Source of the DNA: Leucobacter sp. CX169
GTDB lineage: Bacteria > Actinomycetota > Actinomycetes > Actinomycetales > Microbacteriaceae
Reading direction: 5' to 3'
Assembly (NCBI RefSeq): GCF_017161405.1
Contig: NZ_CP071051.1
Coordinates: 310,001-374,000 of the forward strand
DNA length: 64,000 nt
The notes below the pieces were generated by a model that ran no database searches, was not told the origin of the DNA, and saw only the letters and a list, made by a program, of their open reading frames with translations. The position numbers and the translations under genes were made by a program. Every line of letters starts with the position of its first letter. Within the stretch, counting starts at the first letter, position 1. Positions 47,025-56,115 of this stretch are shown piece after piece.

Positions 47025-49313
47025 CTAGCGGATCCCGATCCTGCGGCGGCGGTCTCGTTGGCCCCGAAGATCGCGATTCAGTCGGCGGTCGCCATAGTAG
47101 AGGATGCCCTCCCAGTTGACCGGCTGAGACGGATCGACCAGATCCTCAGGCGCCTTCCGCTTCTCCTTGCGCGGGACGTGCAGCCAACCGAGGAAGCCGA
47201 GCCACACGTCGACGAACGAGTTCCTGATGCCGATGTACGCGCGGATCGCGCCGGCGGCCATCAACGCGTTGAACGACGCGAAGATGACGTTGCCCCAGTT
47301 CTGCTCGGGGATATCGCGCAGAAGGGTGAAGATCGAAAAAGCCACGATCACGTACGGCACGATGACGTAGATGGCGGGGGCCGCTGTGCGGTCCTTCACC
47401 TTGGGTGTCCGCGCGAATGGGATCTTCTCGCCGGTGATCATCTGCTGGAACGACTTTACGACCCCGGCGATATTGACGGGCAGCAGCACGAGGTTGAACC
47501 CGTAAATGCGGAAGATGTCGCTGAAGCGGTGGCCGCTCTCGCGGAGGTCGCTGCCCATCGCGATGAAGTACGGCAGCGCTGCGGCGAGCACAAACGGGCT
47601 GAGCAGTCGACCGTCAAATGGGTAGGCCAAGAGCAGCACCAGGCCGAAGCTTGCCCAAGAAATTGACGCCATGTAGTTGGCGCGCAACAGGAACTCGCTG
47701 AGAAGGACGCGCTCCCGCTTGAGGCGGCGCGCTCCCAGCTGATCCCAGAATTTCGGCAGGATCAGCAGGCCGCCGTTTGCCCAGCGACGCCGCTGCACGA
47801 CCAGTGACCCGAAGTCGGGCGGGGTGGCGCTGTAGCTGAGGCGTTCGGGATAATTGACCAGGGACCAGCCGTGGGTCCCGAGGTCCACGCTGGACTCCGT
47901 GTCCTCGATCACCGTGCGGTCTTGGATGTACGTGCGGATCTCGAAGCCGCCGACGACTTCCACCTCGACGATGTCCTCGAGCGCCTCCTTGCGGATGACG
48001 GCGTTCGCCCCGACCCAGAAGGTCGCGTTGTAGTAGGACATGCCCTGGTGGAGCATGTGCTGCAGATCAGTCGTGGCTCCGGCCACACGTTCGATGCGGG
48101 TGGGGGCGCCCCGGAAAGACGAGTAGGGCGTCTGCGTGACGGCCACCCGCGCGTTCTCGGGCTGCTCGAGCAGATAGACGAGGCGCAGGCAGTAGTCGCG
48201 CAGCAGCATCGAGTCCGCGTCGAGGGTCAGGAGGTAGGTCGAATCGGGGAACGAAACGTCGCCTGCTTCACCCTCCGGCGCCGGGCGCAGCACCGTGCCG
48301 TCAGCGGTCTCCTCGACGTTCCACGACTTTCCCATCACTGAGATGTAGGAATTCAGGTTCATCGCCTTGTTCGCTTCGCTCGAGAGCGACGCGTACTTCT
48401 TGCGTTCGAAGGTGCTCATCTCCGCGCGGAAGATGCGCTCGAGCCGCCGCATGAGCGTGAGGATCCGGGCCGCATCAGGCCCGCTGCCCTGCTCAATCGA
48501 GGCGTCCAGCGCGAGCAGGGTCAGTCGCAGCTCGCGGGCGAGCCCCATGATGACCTGGTCGACGAAGAACTCATCGACGTGGTCGTCAACCGGTTCGGAC
48601 TCGGCGAACGCCTCGAGCCACTCGGCGGCGGAGCGATACTCGTCCGCCAACGCCTGCACATCTCCGGGTGCCACGGTGGGGTCGGAGGCGAAGCTCGCTG
48701 CGAAGCGGTCGGCTGCCTCACGGAACTGTGCGGCGGGGGTGGCAAGCGCCTCCTGGATCTCAGCCGCCAGGCCCCGGGTCTGCTCGAGTTTTGCGCGCAC
48801 ATCGGGGTCTGTGGGGGAGGGCGGGTCATCGATGAGGAGCACGACGCGAAGATCGGGGAACTCCTGGAGGGCCGCCGACCAGAGCGTGCCGCGCACGACA
48901 TGGGGCTCTTCCGCATACGAGGGGACGAGCACGGTCACGGCCTCGTCATAGTCGCTGAAGTGCAGGTCGAGCTCGCCTCGGGGAACGCGGCGGTGCTCGC
49001 TGAACCGGTAGAGCGCGCCCTGACGCGCAATGAGATACATCAGCGCCGAGAAGGTCAGGAACGTGACCACGATCACGTACACGATCGCCTCGATGGTGAA
49101 GCGGAAGCCGGCATCCGGATTGTTCAGGAGCTGACGGATCACCGTCGAGACGACGTAGATGACCCAAAACACAATCGTCAGCAGGATCGCGACACGACCC
49201 ATCGCGATCTTCCGCATGCTCGGTCGGGGATGAATGATGGACAGCGGTTCGGACCGTCGCTCCGCGCCCCATTGTCGTCGCCTGGTCTTCGCGGGCGCGG
49301 TTGTAGTTGTCAT
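47025..49313 (-). CDS. Processive family-2 glycosyltransferase (cellulose/chitin-synthase-like)
   Basis: Membrane glycan synthase, 762 residues. Two N-terminal helices (about 40-100), then a long cytoplasmic GT2 domain with AVTVLVPSYAEEP, VVLLIDDPPSP, YLLTLDADSML (DxD), the ED-type segment near IQDRTVIEDTES and QRRRW (507-511). Four or more C-terminal helices and KEKRKAPEDLVDPSQPVNW follow. An unusually large insertion of about 150 residues rich in Glu/Ala sits between the first Asp motif and DxD. Product unknown. ATG at 49313 follows GGGGGA; divergent from the GH18 gene. Confidence 0.85.
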   Translation of the reverse strand: MTTTTAPAKTRRRQWGAERRSEPLSIIHPRPSMRKIAMGRVAILLTIVFWVIYVVSTVIRQLLNNPDAGFRFTIEAIVYVIVVTFLTFSALMYLIARQGALYRFSEHRRVPRGELDLHFSDYDEAVTVLVPSYAEEPHVVRGTLWSAALQEFPDLRVVLLIDDPPSPTDPDVRAKLEQTRGLAAEIQEALATPAAQFREAADRFAASFASDPTVAPGDVQALADEYRSAAEWLEAFAESEPVDDHVDEFFVDQVIMGLARELRLTLLALDASIEQGSGPDAARILTLMRRLERIFRAEMSTFERKKYASLSSEANKAMNLNSYISVMGKSWNVEETADGTVLRPAPEGEAGDVSFPDSTYLLTLDADSMLLRDYCLRLVYLLEQPENARVAVTQTPYSSFRGAPTRIERVAGATTDLQHMLHQGMSYYNATFWVGANAVIRKEALEDIVEVEVVGGFEIRTYIQDRTVIEDTESSVDLGTHGWSLVNYPERLSYSATPPDFGSLVVQRRRWANGGLLILPKFWDQLGARRLKRERVLLSEFLLRANYMASISWASFGLVLLLAYPFDGRLLSPFVLAAALPYFIAMGSDLRESGHRFSDIFRIYGFNLVLLPVNIAGVVKSFQQMITGEKIPFARTPKVKDRTAAPAIYVIVPYVIVAFSIFTLLRDIPEQNWGNVIFASFNALMAAGAIRAYIGIRNSFVDVWLGFLGWLHVPRKEKRKAPEDLVDPSQPVNWEGILYYGDRRLNRDLRGQRDRRRRIGIR

Positions 49314-49457
49314 CAGTGATTCCCCCGGGATTCCCAACGATTGCGGTGGCCTGCGCCGCCGGGTTGGGTACACTGCTCATGATAATGAACAGCTTCCACA
49401 ATCGATACGAATCATCCGATTCTAGGGTCGAGAAGCGCGCATGTTCCAGGGGGAACC

Positions 49458-51044
49458 ATGTCTCAACGCTTTCCTGGGCAAAAGCTCTCCATTCCGCGGG
49501 TCACTCTCGCCGGTCTGGTGCTTGCTGGTCTGGTGTTTGCCGGCGTGCAGGGGTGGAACTGGTTTGAGGACAAGTCTTCGGTGACCACGAAATCCTGGAT
49601 GGCGGGATACGTCGACGTGACTGCGACGCCCTCGTACGCGTTCGAGGCCCCTACGGCCGGAGCGAACAAGAACGCCGTGCTGTCGTTTATCGTCGCCGAC
49701 ACGGCAGACGCGTGCGCCCCGTCGTGGGGCACCTTCTACTCGCTCGAAGAGGCGGGAGTCAGCCTTGACCTCGATCGCCGGGTGGCTCGCCTGAAGCAGC
49801 AGGGCGGGGACGTGCTGGTCTCGTTCGGGGGGCAGCTCAACGATGAGCTCGCGACCGCTTGCACCGATCCCGACAAGCTCGTCGCCGCCTACGAGGCGGT
49901 TATCGACCGCTACTCGCTGCGGACGATCGATGTGGACGTCGAGGGAGCAAACCTCACCGATCGCGCTGCCGGCGAGCGGCGAGCCCAGGCACTCGCGGAG
50001 ATTCAGAGCGCGCGGGCGGGCACCGATACGCCGCTCGCTGTGTGGCTCACGCTGCCCATTACCCCGTCCGGCCTGACCGAAGAGGGCACGGACGCGGTCA
50101 CCCAGATGTTGGAGGCGGGCGTCGACCTGGCCGGCGTGAACGCGATGACGATGGACTACGGTGGCTCCCTTCCGGCGGGCACGTCGATGATCGACGGGAC
50201 GAAGAGCGCATTGAACGCGCTCCACCAGCAACTGCGCGTGATCTACCTGCGCCAGGACATCCAGCTCGGCCCGATTGGGCTCTGGAGCAAGATCGGGGCC
50301 ACCCCGATGATCGGACAGAACGACGTTCCAGCCGAGGTCTTCTCGCTCGACGACGCGGAGAAGCTCAACTCGTTCGCGCAAGAGAACGGCATCGGTCGCA
50401 TGTCGATGTGGTCGCTCAACCGCGACGCTACCTGCGGCTCGAACTATGCCGACGTGCAAGTGGTGTCCGACTCGTGCAGCGGCGTTGACCAGGGCAACCT
50501 CAAGTTCTCAACCGTGCTCGGAAACGGTTTCAACGGTTCGCCCGACGCTCGGGCCGGCGACGTGACCACCTCCGACCCGTCGGCGGTGCCCGCGCCCATC
50601 GTCGACGACCCGGCGACCAGCCCATACCCGATCTGGAAGAAGACCGCCGCGTACCCCGCGGGGACGAAGGTCGTCTGGCACGGGTTCGTGTACGTCGCGA
50701 AGTATTGGACGCAAGGCGATGTCCCGGACAACCCGGTGCTGCAGGCGACGGAGACGCCGTGGCAGCTCGTCGGGCCGGTGCTGCCCGGCGAAAAACCCAT
50801 TCCCGTGCCGACGCTGCCGGAGGGTACCTACCCGGTCTGGGTGGGGGACACGATCTATACCCAGGGCCAGCGCGTGATGTTCGACGGCGTCGCCTACGTC
50901 GCCAAGTGGTGGAGCCAGGGGGACAGTCCGCAGGCCGCTGACGAGAACCCGGACGGGTCGCCGTGGCGGCGGCTGTCGAACGACGAGATTCGCGAGATCC
51001 TGGGCGAGACTACTCCCAGTTCAGCAGCTCCTGCGGGTGGGTAA
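49458..51044 (+). CDS. GH18 hydrolase with two C-terminal carbohydrate-binding repeats
   Basis: Chitinase-like enzyme, 528 residues. N-terminal signal anchor (about 12-32). GH18 barrel with LSFIVADTADACAPSW, GGDVLVSFGGQLND and the catalytic strand TIDVDVEG (D158, D160, E162; first Asp of DxxDxDxE is Arg155). C-terminus has two repeats of about 55 residues, YPIWKK...FVYVAKYWTQGDVP and YPVWVGD...VAYVAKWWSQGDSP, resembling CBM5/12-type chitin-binding modules. Divergent from the GT2 synthase; its 3' end overlaps the convergent carboxypeptidase gene by 35 bases. Confidence 0.88.
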   Translation: MSQRFPGQKLSIPRVTLAGLVLAGLVFAGVQGWNWFEDKSSVTTKSWMAGYVDVTATPSYAFEAPTAGANKNAVLSFIVADTADACAPSWGTFYSLEEAGVSLDLDRRVARLKQQGGDVLVSFGGQLNDELATACTDPDKLVAAYEAVIDRYSLRTIDVDVEGANLTDRAAGERRAQALAEIQSARAGTDTPLAVWLTLPITPSGLTEEGTDAVTQMLEAGVDLAGVNAMTMDYGGSLPAGTSMIDGTKSALNALHQQLRVIYLRQDIQLGPIGLWSKIGATPMIGQNDVPAEVFSLDDAEKLNSFAQENGIGRMSMWSLNRDATCGSNYADVQVVSDSCSGVDQGNLKFSTVLGNGFNGSPDARAGDVTTSDPSAVPAPIVDDPATSPYPIWKKTAAYPAGTKVVWHGFVYVAKYWTQGDVPDNPVLQATETPWQLVGPVLPGEKPIPVPTLPEGTYPVWVGDTIYTQGQRVMFDGVAYVAKWWSQGDSPQAADENPDGSPWRRLSNDEIREILGETTPSSAAPAGG

Positions 51045-52290
51045 GTCGCCACCAGAGGTCGGGCTCGGCGATCGCCGCACCGGTGACTACTCGGACCTTC
51101 GCTGCCCCGGTGGGGGAGTCGATGGCGACCGAGCCGGCCGCCTGGCCCGCCGGCCCTGCCGCGAGCGGATCGAGAGAGATCTTCCGGGACGCCGCCTCTC
51201 CAGGAACGAGCGTCCCGGCAGACGCATGAGTCGCGAGTAGCGGGACTACCGCGCCCGTCCAGGTCACAACCGAACCGAGCTTTTCGTCCTCGGCGACGAA
51301 TTCACGCGGCTGCGCCAGTGCGTTCATGTCGGCGAGCACTCGGCGGCTTGAGTCGGCCCGCTCCTGGGCGGTGGGCCGCCCCAGCGTGACGGAGATCTTG
51401 ACGACGGGGCGCCCGTCGACGTCCCCGGTCTGCGCGGCGGCGAGGTTGTAGCCGGCGTCGCTCGAGCGCCCCGTTTTGAGGCCAATAACGCCCACGGAAC
51501 CGAGCAGTGGGTTCGTGTTTTCGACGATCCCGATGCCGGGCACGTCCGCGACCGGCAGGCGCGTGAGCGCTGCGAGCGTGGGGTCCGCGAGCACGAGCTG
51601 CCCGATCCGCACCACGTCAGCGGCACTCGCCTGGTTGCCCTCGTCCATGCCGCTCGGCTCGACGACGCTCAGGCTCTCGAGGCCGTGTTCTTCTGCCCAC
51701 GCCGTCGCGGCGGTAACGAACGCCTCGTTGCTGCCGAAGATGGAGTCAGCGTACGCCGCGGCAAAGTCGTTTGCCGAGGGCAGCAGCATGAGTGTCAGCA
51801 TGTCATGCGCCGAGAACACCGTGCCTGCGGGCACCGGGAACGCCACCCCGTCGAGCGCGACGAGCTCGGCCTGGCGCTGCACGTCGGCCTCGGTCCAGGT
51901 GTAGCTCGGGCCGGCCTCGCCCGGTGCGACCGGTGCCGCCTGCTGGCACACCAGCACGGTGACGAGCTTGGTGATGCTCGCGAGCGGGTGCGGGGCCGGG
52001 TCGTTTGCGAACACCGTGTCCTCGCCCACCCAGCCGAACGCGGTCGGCAGTGTTTCTGCGGCGACGGACTCTTCGGCGGGTGCGGTGTCAGCGGCGATGC
52101 TCGCGGTGGCCGGCGCGAGCAAGGCTGGCCGCAGCGCGGGCAGGGGCGCCGCCGCGCACGCGGCGACGTAGCCGCCCATCGCGAGCACGAGGACGAGCGC
52201 GGTGCCCCCGATAACGCGGAGGCGTGTGCGACGCTGACGAGGCATGTGCGGCGTCCGGCCGGCTGTGAGGTCGGCAGGAGCGTCGGTCAT
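51010..52290 (-). CDS. D-alanyl-D-alanine carboxypeptidase-type serine hydrolase
   Basis: Exported low-molecular-weight PBP-like enzyme that trims peptidoglycan side chains. 426 residues: basic tail, helix (about 24-46), Ala/Pro-rich linker, then peptidase S11-type motifs SITK (105-108, nucleophile Ser105), SAN (172-174) and KTG (272-274). The C-terminal portion includes PTAQERADSSRRVLADMNAL and ends in LLNWE. ATG at 16 codons in (52245) is an alternative start. Convergent with GH18. Confidence 0.9.
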   Translation of the reverse strand: MTDAPADLTAGRTPHMPRQRRTRLRVIGGTALVLVLAMGGYVAACAAAPLPALRPALLAPATASIAADTAPAEESVAAETLPTAFGWVGEDTVFANDPAPHPLASITKLVTVLVCQQAAPVAPGEAGPSYTWTEADVQRQAELVALDGVAFPVPAGTVFSAHDMLTLMLLPSANDFAAAYADSIFGSNEAFVTAATAWAEEHGLESLSVVEPSGMDEGNQASAADVVRIGQLVLADPTLAALTRLPVADVPGIGIVENTNPLLGSVGVIGLKTGRSSDAGYNLAAAQTGDVDGRPVVKISVTLGRPTAQERADSSRRVLADMNALAQPREFVAEDEKLGSVVTWTGAVVPLLATHASAGTLVPGEAASRKISLDPLAAGPAGQAAGSVAIDSPTGAAKVRVVTGAAIAEPDLWWRLTHPQELLNWE

Positions 52291-52374
52291 GGGTCCAGCC
52301 TAGCTTCGGCGCCCGCGGGACCGCCGAGGCGATATTCTCGACCTGACACACCGGGTCGGGGGAGGCGTAGCCGC

Positions 52375-53463
52375 ATGATGGAGCAAGACCCCCAGCCACG
52401 CACCTCGGCGCTGCAGATTGTGGGTCGCGCGACTCGGAGCTTGCTTGAGCTGCCGCCGTCGCCTGGCCCTCGCACTTGGATCGCGCTCCGCGCCGCGCTT
52501 TCGGTCTCGCTGCCGTTCGGCGCGCTCACCCTGCTCGGGCACCCCGAGATCGGGCTGCAGACCGCCGCCGGTGCCTTTGTTGCGCTGTATGCCGCAGGAA
52601 TGGGAGCGGCGGAGCGAGCAAAGGTGCTGCCGTTCGTGGCCGCGGCGCTCATCGCCTGCACCGCACTCGGTGCACTGCTGGCGCCGTGGCCGATCCTGCT
52701 CGCCATCGGGCTCGTAGGAGTGACGGTTGTTGCCAGCGCCCTGTGCTTTGCGTACCGGGTCGGACCGCCCGGCTCAGTGTTCTTTGCGCTGGCCTTCGGT
52801 CTCTCCGCCAACATCACCGCGGTCGTCGACGGTGAGCGGCTGAATAGTCCCGTCACCCTCATGCTTGCGGTCTCTGGCGGTGCGCTGTTTTCCTACGCGC
52901 TCGCGCTCGCCCCATTGCTGCGGCGCGCTGAACGGGCCCGCCCGGTGCGGCCCGTGGACGAGCTGCTCCCCGGTCCCTGGTTGGGTGCCGGTGAACGTGA
53001 GCTCCTTGCCCGCGTCGCCGTGGTCGCCGTGCTCGGGACGGCGGTGAGCGTGATCTGGATCGACCCGCACCGCGCCTACTGGACGGTCACCGCGGGCGTC
53101 GCGGTCGTCGGCCTCGTCGCCGGCCGCCGCCACGCGATCGGACGGGGGCTGCATCGCACGGTGGGCACGCTGATCGGCGCGGGCCTCTACCTGGCGATCG
53201 CTCCGCTCGGCAGGATCCCCCTGCTGCTCGTGCTCCTGCTCGGGATCCTGCAGTTCGCGGTCGAGTCGGTGGTGGTGCGCAACTATGCGCTCGCGCTCGT
53301 GTTCATCACGCCGCTCGTCCTCCTGATCTCGGGCGCGGCCACGGGCGGGGGAGACTTGTGGGGCTCGGCGCTCGAGCGCTTTCTCGACACGGCGGTGGGG
53401 GTGGCGATCGCGATGCTCACTGGGCTGATCCACCGGCGCTCGGCGCCGCGGGCGTACAGGTAG
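52375..53463 (+). CDS. FUSC/aromatic-acid-exporter-like membrane protein
   Basis: 362 residues with two hydrophobic blocks: helices from about 30-160 and 225-350, separated by a charged stretch ERARPVRPVDELLPGPWLGAGERELLAR. The second block contains the FUSC-like signature WTVTAGVAVVGLVAGRRHAIGRGLHRTVGTLIGAGL. Half-sized relative to enterobacterial YccS/AaeB types. Transport function inferred from the family. ATG at 52375 or 52378 follows GGGGGAGG; the longer open frame upstream lies antisense to the carboxypeptidase gene. Confidence 0.8.
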   Translation: MMEQDPQPRTSALQIVGRATRSLLELPPSPGPRTWIALRAALSVSLPFGALTLLGHPEIGLQTAAGAFVALYAAGMGAAERAKVLPFVAAALIACTALGALLAPWPILLAIGLVGVTVVASALCFAYRVGPPGSVFFALAFGLSANITAVVDGERLNSPVTLMLAVSGGALFSYALALAPLLRRAERARPVRPVDELLPGPWLGAGERELLARVAVVAVLGTAVSVIWIDPHRAYWTVTAGVAVVGLVAGRRHAIGRGLHRTVGTLIGAGLYLAIAPLGRIPLLLVLLLGILQFAVESVVVRNYALALVFITPLVLLISGAATGGGDLWGSALERFLDTAVGVAIAMLTGLIHRRSAPRAYR

Positions 53464-53478
53464 CCGCCGGCAGGATCC

Positions 53479-53907
53479 TTAGCCGACGACCTCGTAGACC
53501 ACGATCGTGGTGTGGGCGTCGGTCGACGCCGCCTGGCCGACGAAGGCCCGCTGCGTGAGCCACTGGTACTGCGGCGCGATGGTGCGGAACTGCGGGGTGG
53601 TGATGAAGAGCTCGTCCGCATCGCTGCCAGCGACCTCCGGGGCGATCCGGCCGACATTCACGATGTCGATCACCGCGCCGTCCTCGGTCCGGATCCAGTA
53701 GCGCGCCTCAACCTCGTAGGCGCCGTCGCTCCGGAGTCGGCACCAGTCGGCGCCGCCGGGTTCGACCGTGGCCGTGATCCTGCCGGTCACCGTTCCGCCG
53801 GTGATGGGGATGATGTCAAGCTGCTCGCCTGCGCGTGCCTCAATGGGGAGGGGCGGTGCCACCTCGGCCACGATGGTGAATGCGTACTCGAGTTGGGGCT
53901 GGCTCAC
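53479..53907 (-). CDS. DUF3237 family protein
   Basis: 142 residues, normal for DUF3237, a small all-beta protein of unknown function. Signatures: EYAFTIVAEVAPPLPIEARAGEQLDIIPITGGTVTGRI, GGADWCRLRSDGAYEVEARYWIRTEDGAVIDIVNVG and FITTPQFRTIAPQYQWLTQRAFVGQA, ending IVVYEVV. Convergent with the FUSC-like gene, divergent from the M20 peptidase. Confidence 0.9.
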   Translation of the reverse strand: MSQPQLEYAFTIVAEVAPPLPIEARAGEQLDIIPITGGTVTGRITATVEPGGADWCRLRSDGAYEVEARYWIRTEDGAVIDIVNVGRIAPEVAGSDADELFITTPQFRTIAPQYQWLTQRAFVGQAASTDAHTTIVVYEVVG

Positions 53908-54028
53908 GGCGGGCGCCTTTCATCTATGGCAGTGGGACGGTCGTGAAACACAGTATCGGTTCCGCACGCGGCCTCGAAGTTCCGCTGCTCCGTGGACTAT
54001 CGTGGGCGTGAACGCAGGAGGAACTGAC

Positions 54029-55390
54029 GTGGAAGCAACGCAGGCGAGTGCCGTCGTCGAAGGCGCCGATGTTCGCGGCGCCGTCGAATTGTTGCGGGAC
54101 CTGATCCGCGCCGCCTGCGTGAACGACGGCAGCGACGCCTCGGGTCAAGAGATCCGGGCGGTGCAGGTGCTGCAGCGATTCCTCGCAGAGGTCCCGGCAG
54201 GATCCCGGCCGATCGAGATGCAGGTCTTCGAGGCGATGCCCGGCCGTGCCTCGCTCATCGCCCGCGTGCGTGGCACCGACGCGAGCGCGCCGGCGCTCGG
54301 GCTGCTGGGCCACCTCGATGTCGTTCCGGTGGACCCGGACGGCTGGACGCGGGACCCGCACGCCGCCGATCTCATTGACGGGGTGGTGTGGGGGCGCGGT
54401 GCCGTCGACATGCTGTACCTCACGGCCGTCTTTGCGTGCGTACTGCGCGAGACCGCGATCGCGAGCGATGCCCCGCGCGGGGATCTCGTGCTGATCGCCG
54501 TCGCCGACGAGGAGGCTGGGGGCGAGCGCGGGCTCAAATGGCTGCTGCGGCACCACGGCGACGCGCTGCGGGTGACCGAGGTGCTGTCCGAGTCGGGCGG
54601 CATGCGGATGGGCGCGCACGTCGCGATCGGTGTTGGCGAGAAGGGCTCCGCGGGGCGCAAGCTCGTCGTTTCGGGGCGTCCGGGGCACGCGTCCATCCCC
54701 TTCGGGGCGGACAACGCGTCGCTCCGCCTCGGGCAGGTGCTCGCCCGTCTCTCCGAGGCGGCCCCCGCCGTGCAGCTCGGCCCGCTGTGGAATGCGTTCA
54801 TCGACGCCCGTGTCGCCGACCCGTTGCTAGCGGAGCGCCTGCGCGACCCGGTCCGCCTGGACGCTGCACTGACGGAGCTTGAGGGCATCGCGGGGTACGC
54901 GCACGCGGTCTCGCGCGTCACGATCTCACCGACCGTCGTGCGGGCAGGATCCGCCCATAACGTGATACCCGGCGAGGGACGGGTGAACCTCGACATTCGC
55001 ACGCTGCCGGGAGTCGACGATGCAGAGGTGGACGAGTTGTTGCATGCTCTGCTGGGACCGCTCGCCGAGCAGGTGCACATCAAGCATCTGCTGGGCTGGC
55101 CGGCGAGCTCGTCGCCCACCGACACCGAACTGTTCGCATCGGTGGTGCGCGCGGTGACCGTGGTCAGCGGGGCGCCCGTGGTGCCGATCATTGCGGCGGG
55201 CGGCTCTGACCTGCGCCACTTCCGGGCGCTCGGCATTCCCTGCTACGGATTTGGCCTGCTCAGTGCTGGGCTGAGCTACGAGGAGTACCGTCGGCGCATT
55301 CACGGGAATGACGAACGCATCGACGTCGAGTCGATCGCGCTGTCGCTTGCCGCCTTGCGCGAGGTCGTGCGCGATCGGGTCGGCGGCTAG
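54029..55390 (+). CDS. M20-family metallopeptidase
   Basis: Zinc-dependent aminoacylase/dipeptidase-like enzyme, 453 residues. Metal-site motifs: LLGHLDVVPVD (His and Asp), GVVWGRGAVDM (bridging Asp), IAVADEEAGGERG (catalytic Glu and metal Glu) and, after the lid domain, SAHNVIPGEGRVNLDIRT. GTG at 54029 follows AGGAGGAAC; a GTG 21 bases upstream is less favoured. Substrate unknown; nothing nearby suggests a pathway. Confidence 0.9.
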   Translation: MEATQASAVVEGADVRGAVELLRDLIRAACVNDGSDASGQEIRAVQVLQRFLAEVPAGSRPIEMQVFEAMPGRASLIARVRGTDASAPALGLLGHLDVVPVDPDGWTRDPHAADLIDGVVWGRGAVDMLYLTAVFACVLRETAIASDAPRGDLVLIAVADEEAGGERGLKWLLRHHGDALRVTEVLSESGGMRMGAHVAIGVGEKGSAGRKLVVSGRPGHASIPFGADNASLRLGQVLARLSEAAPAVQLGPLWNAFIDARVADPLLAERLRDPVRLDAALTELEGIAGYAHAVSRVTISPTVVRAGSAHNVIPGEGRVNLDIRTLPGVDDAEVDELLHALLGPLAEQVHIKHLLGWPASSSPTDTELFASVVRAVTVVSGAPVVPIIAAGGSDLRHFRALGIPCYGFGLLSAGLSYEEYRRRIHGNDERIDVESIALSLAALREVVRDRVGG

Positions 55391-55396
55391 CCGGGA

Positions 55397-55993
55397 CTAC
55401 GTGTTGCGCGGGTCGGGGATCGCCGAGTTCTCGTCGATCGCGTGCCAGGTGCGGTCGTGGTACACCAGGGGGCGCCCGGCGGTGTCTGCACCCGGGGTGT
55501 GGGTCTCGAGCGCGTGAATGACGAGCATGGTCGACGTTCCCGCCTCGAAGCTGTTCACAATCTCGCCCCGGATCCAGGTGTCGACGCCGTGGAACAGCGG
55601 CTCCCCGGTGGGCAGACGGTCCCAGCGCGCTGTGTCGGCGAAGCGGTCGATGCCACTCGTGGCGCCGAGTGCGGCCAGGTCGACGTTCTTGTCAGTGAGC
55701 AGATGTACGATCACGGTCTTCGACCCCAGCAGCACGGGGGTGCTGGACGAGAGGGCCGACGCCGAGAAGATGAACAGGGGTGGTTCGGCGCTCACCGAGA
55801 TGACCGAGGTCACCGTGATGGCGATCGGGCGGCTGCCGTCGTCGGCGGTCACGAGGGCGACGCCGCCTGGTTGGTGGCGGAACACCGCCTTGAGTTGGTC
55901 CGGGGAGATGCCGCCGGTAAATCGCGCGGTATCTACGAGCTCGTGCTCGGCGAGGGCGGCGAAATGCGGGGTCTGTGAGGCATCTACGGTCAT
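55397..55993 (-). CDS. Flavin reductase domain protein
   Basis: 198 residues, HpaC-like flavin:NADH reductase fold. Markers: LKAVFRHQPGGVALVTADD, PIAITVTSVISVSAEPPLFIFS and TWIRGEIVNSFEAGTSTMLVIHAL, with HTPG and PLVYHDRTWHAI near the end. ATG at 55993 is preferred because 29 upstream codons lack homology. May serve an oxygenase elsewhere. Convergent with the M20 gene, separated from it by six bases. Confidence 0.9.
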   Translation of the reverse strand: MTVDASQTPHFAALAEHELVDTARFTGGISPDQLKAVFRHQPGGVALVTADDGSRPIAITVTSVISVSAEPPLFIFSASALSSSTPVLLGSKTVIVHLLTDKNVDLAALGATSGIDRFADTARWDRLPTGEPLFHGVDTWIRGEIVNSFEAGTSTMLVIHALETHTPGADTAGRPLVYHDRTWHAIDENSAIPDPRNT

Positions 55994-56059
55994 GGCTCTA
56001 GCTTGCACCCGGATCCTGGTGGCCCGCTGACTGGGCCCGGGAATAGATTCCACCACGAC

Positions 56060-56090
56060 TTGACCTTGACGTAACGTCAAGTTCTAACGT
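56060..56090 (+). promoter_or_regulatory. MerR-type promoter with palindromic operator
   Basis: -35 TTGACC (56060-56065) and -10 TAACGT (56085-56090) are 19 bp apart, the over-long spacing typical of MerR-activated promoters. The spacer region holds the perfect palindrome CTTGACGTaACGTCAAG (56065-56081). The regulator gene starts 26 bp downstream, so autoregulation is likely. Confidence 0.85.
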
Positions 56091-56115
56091 TGATCTCGAC
56101 GGAAGGAACAGGGCC

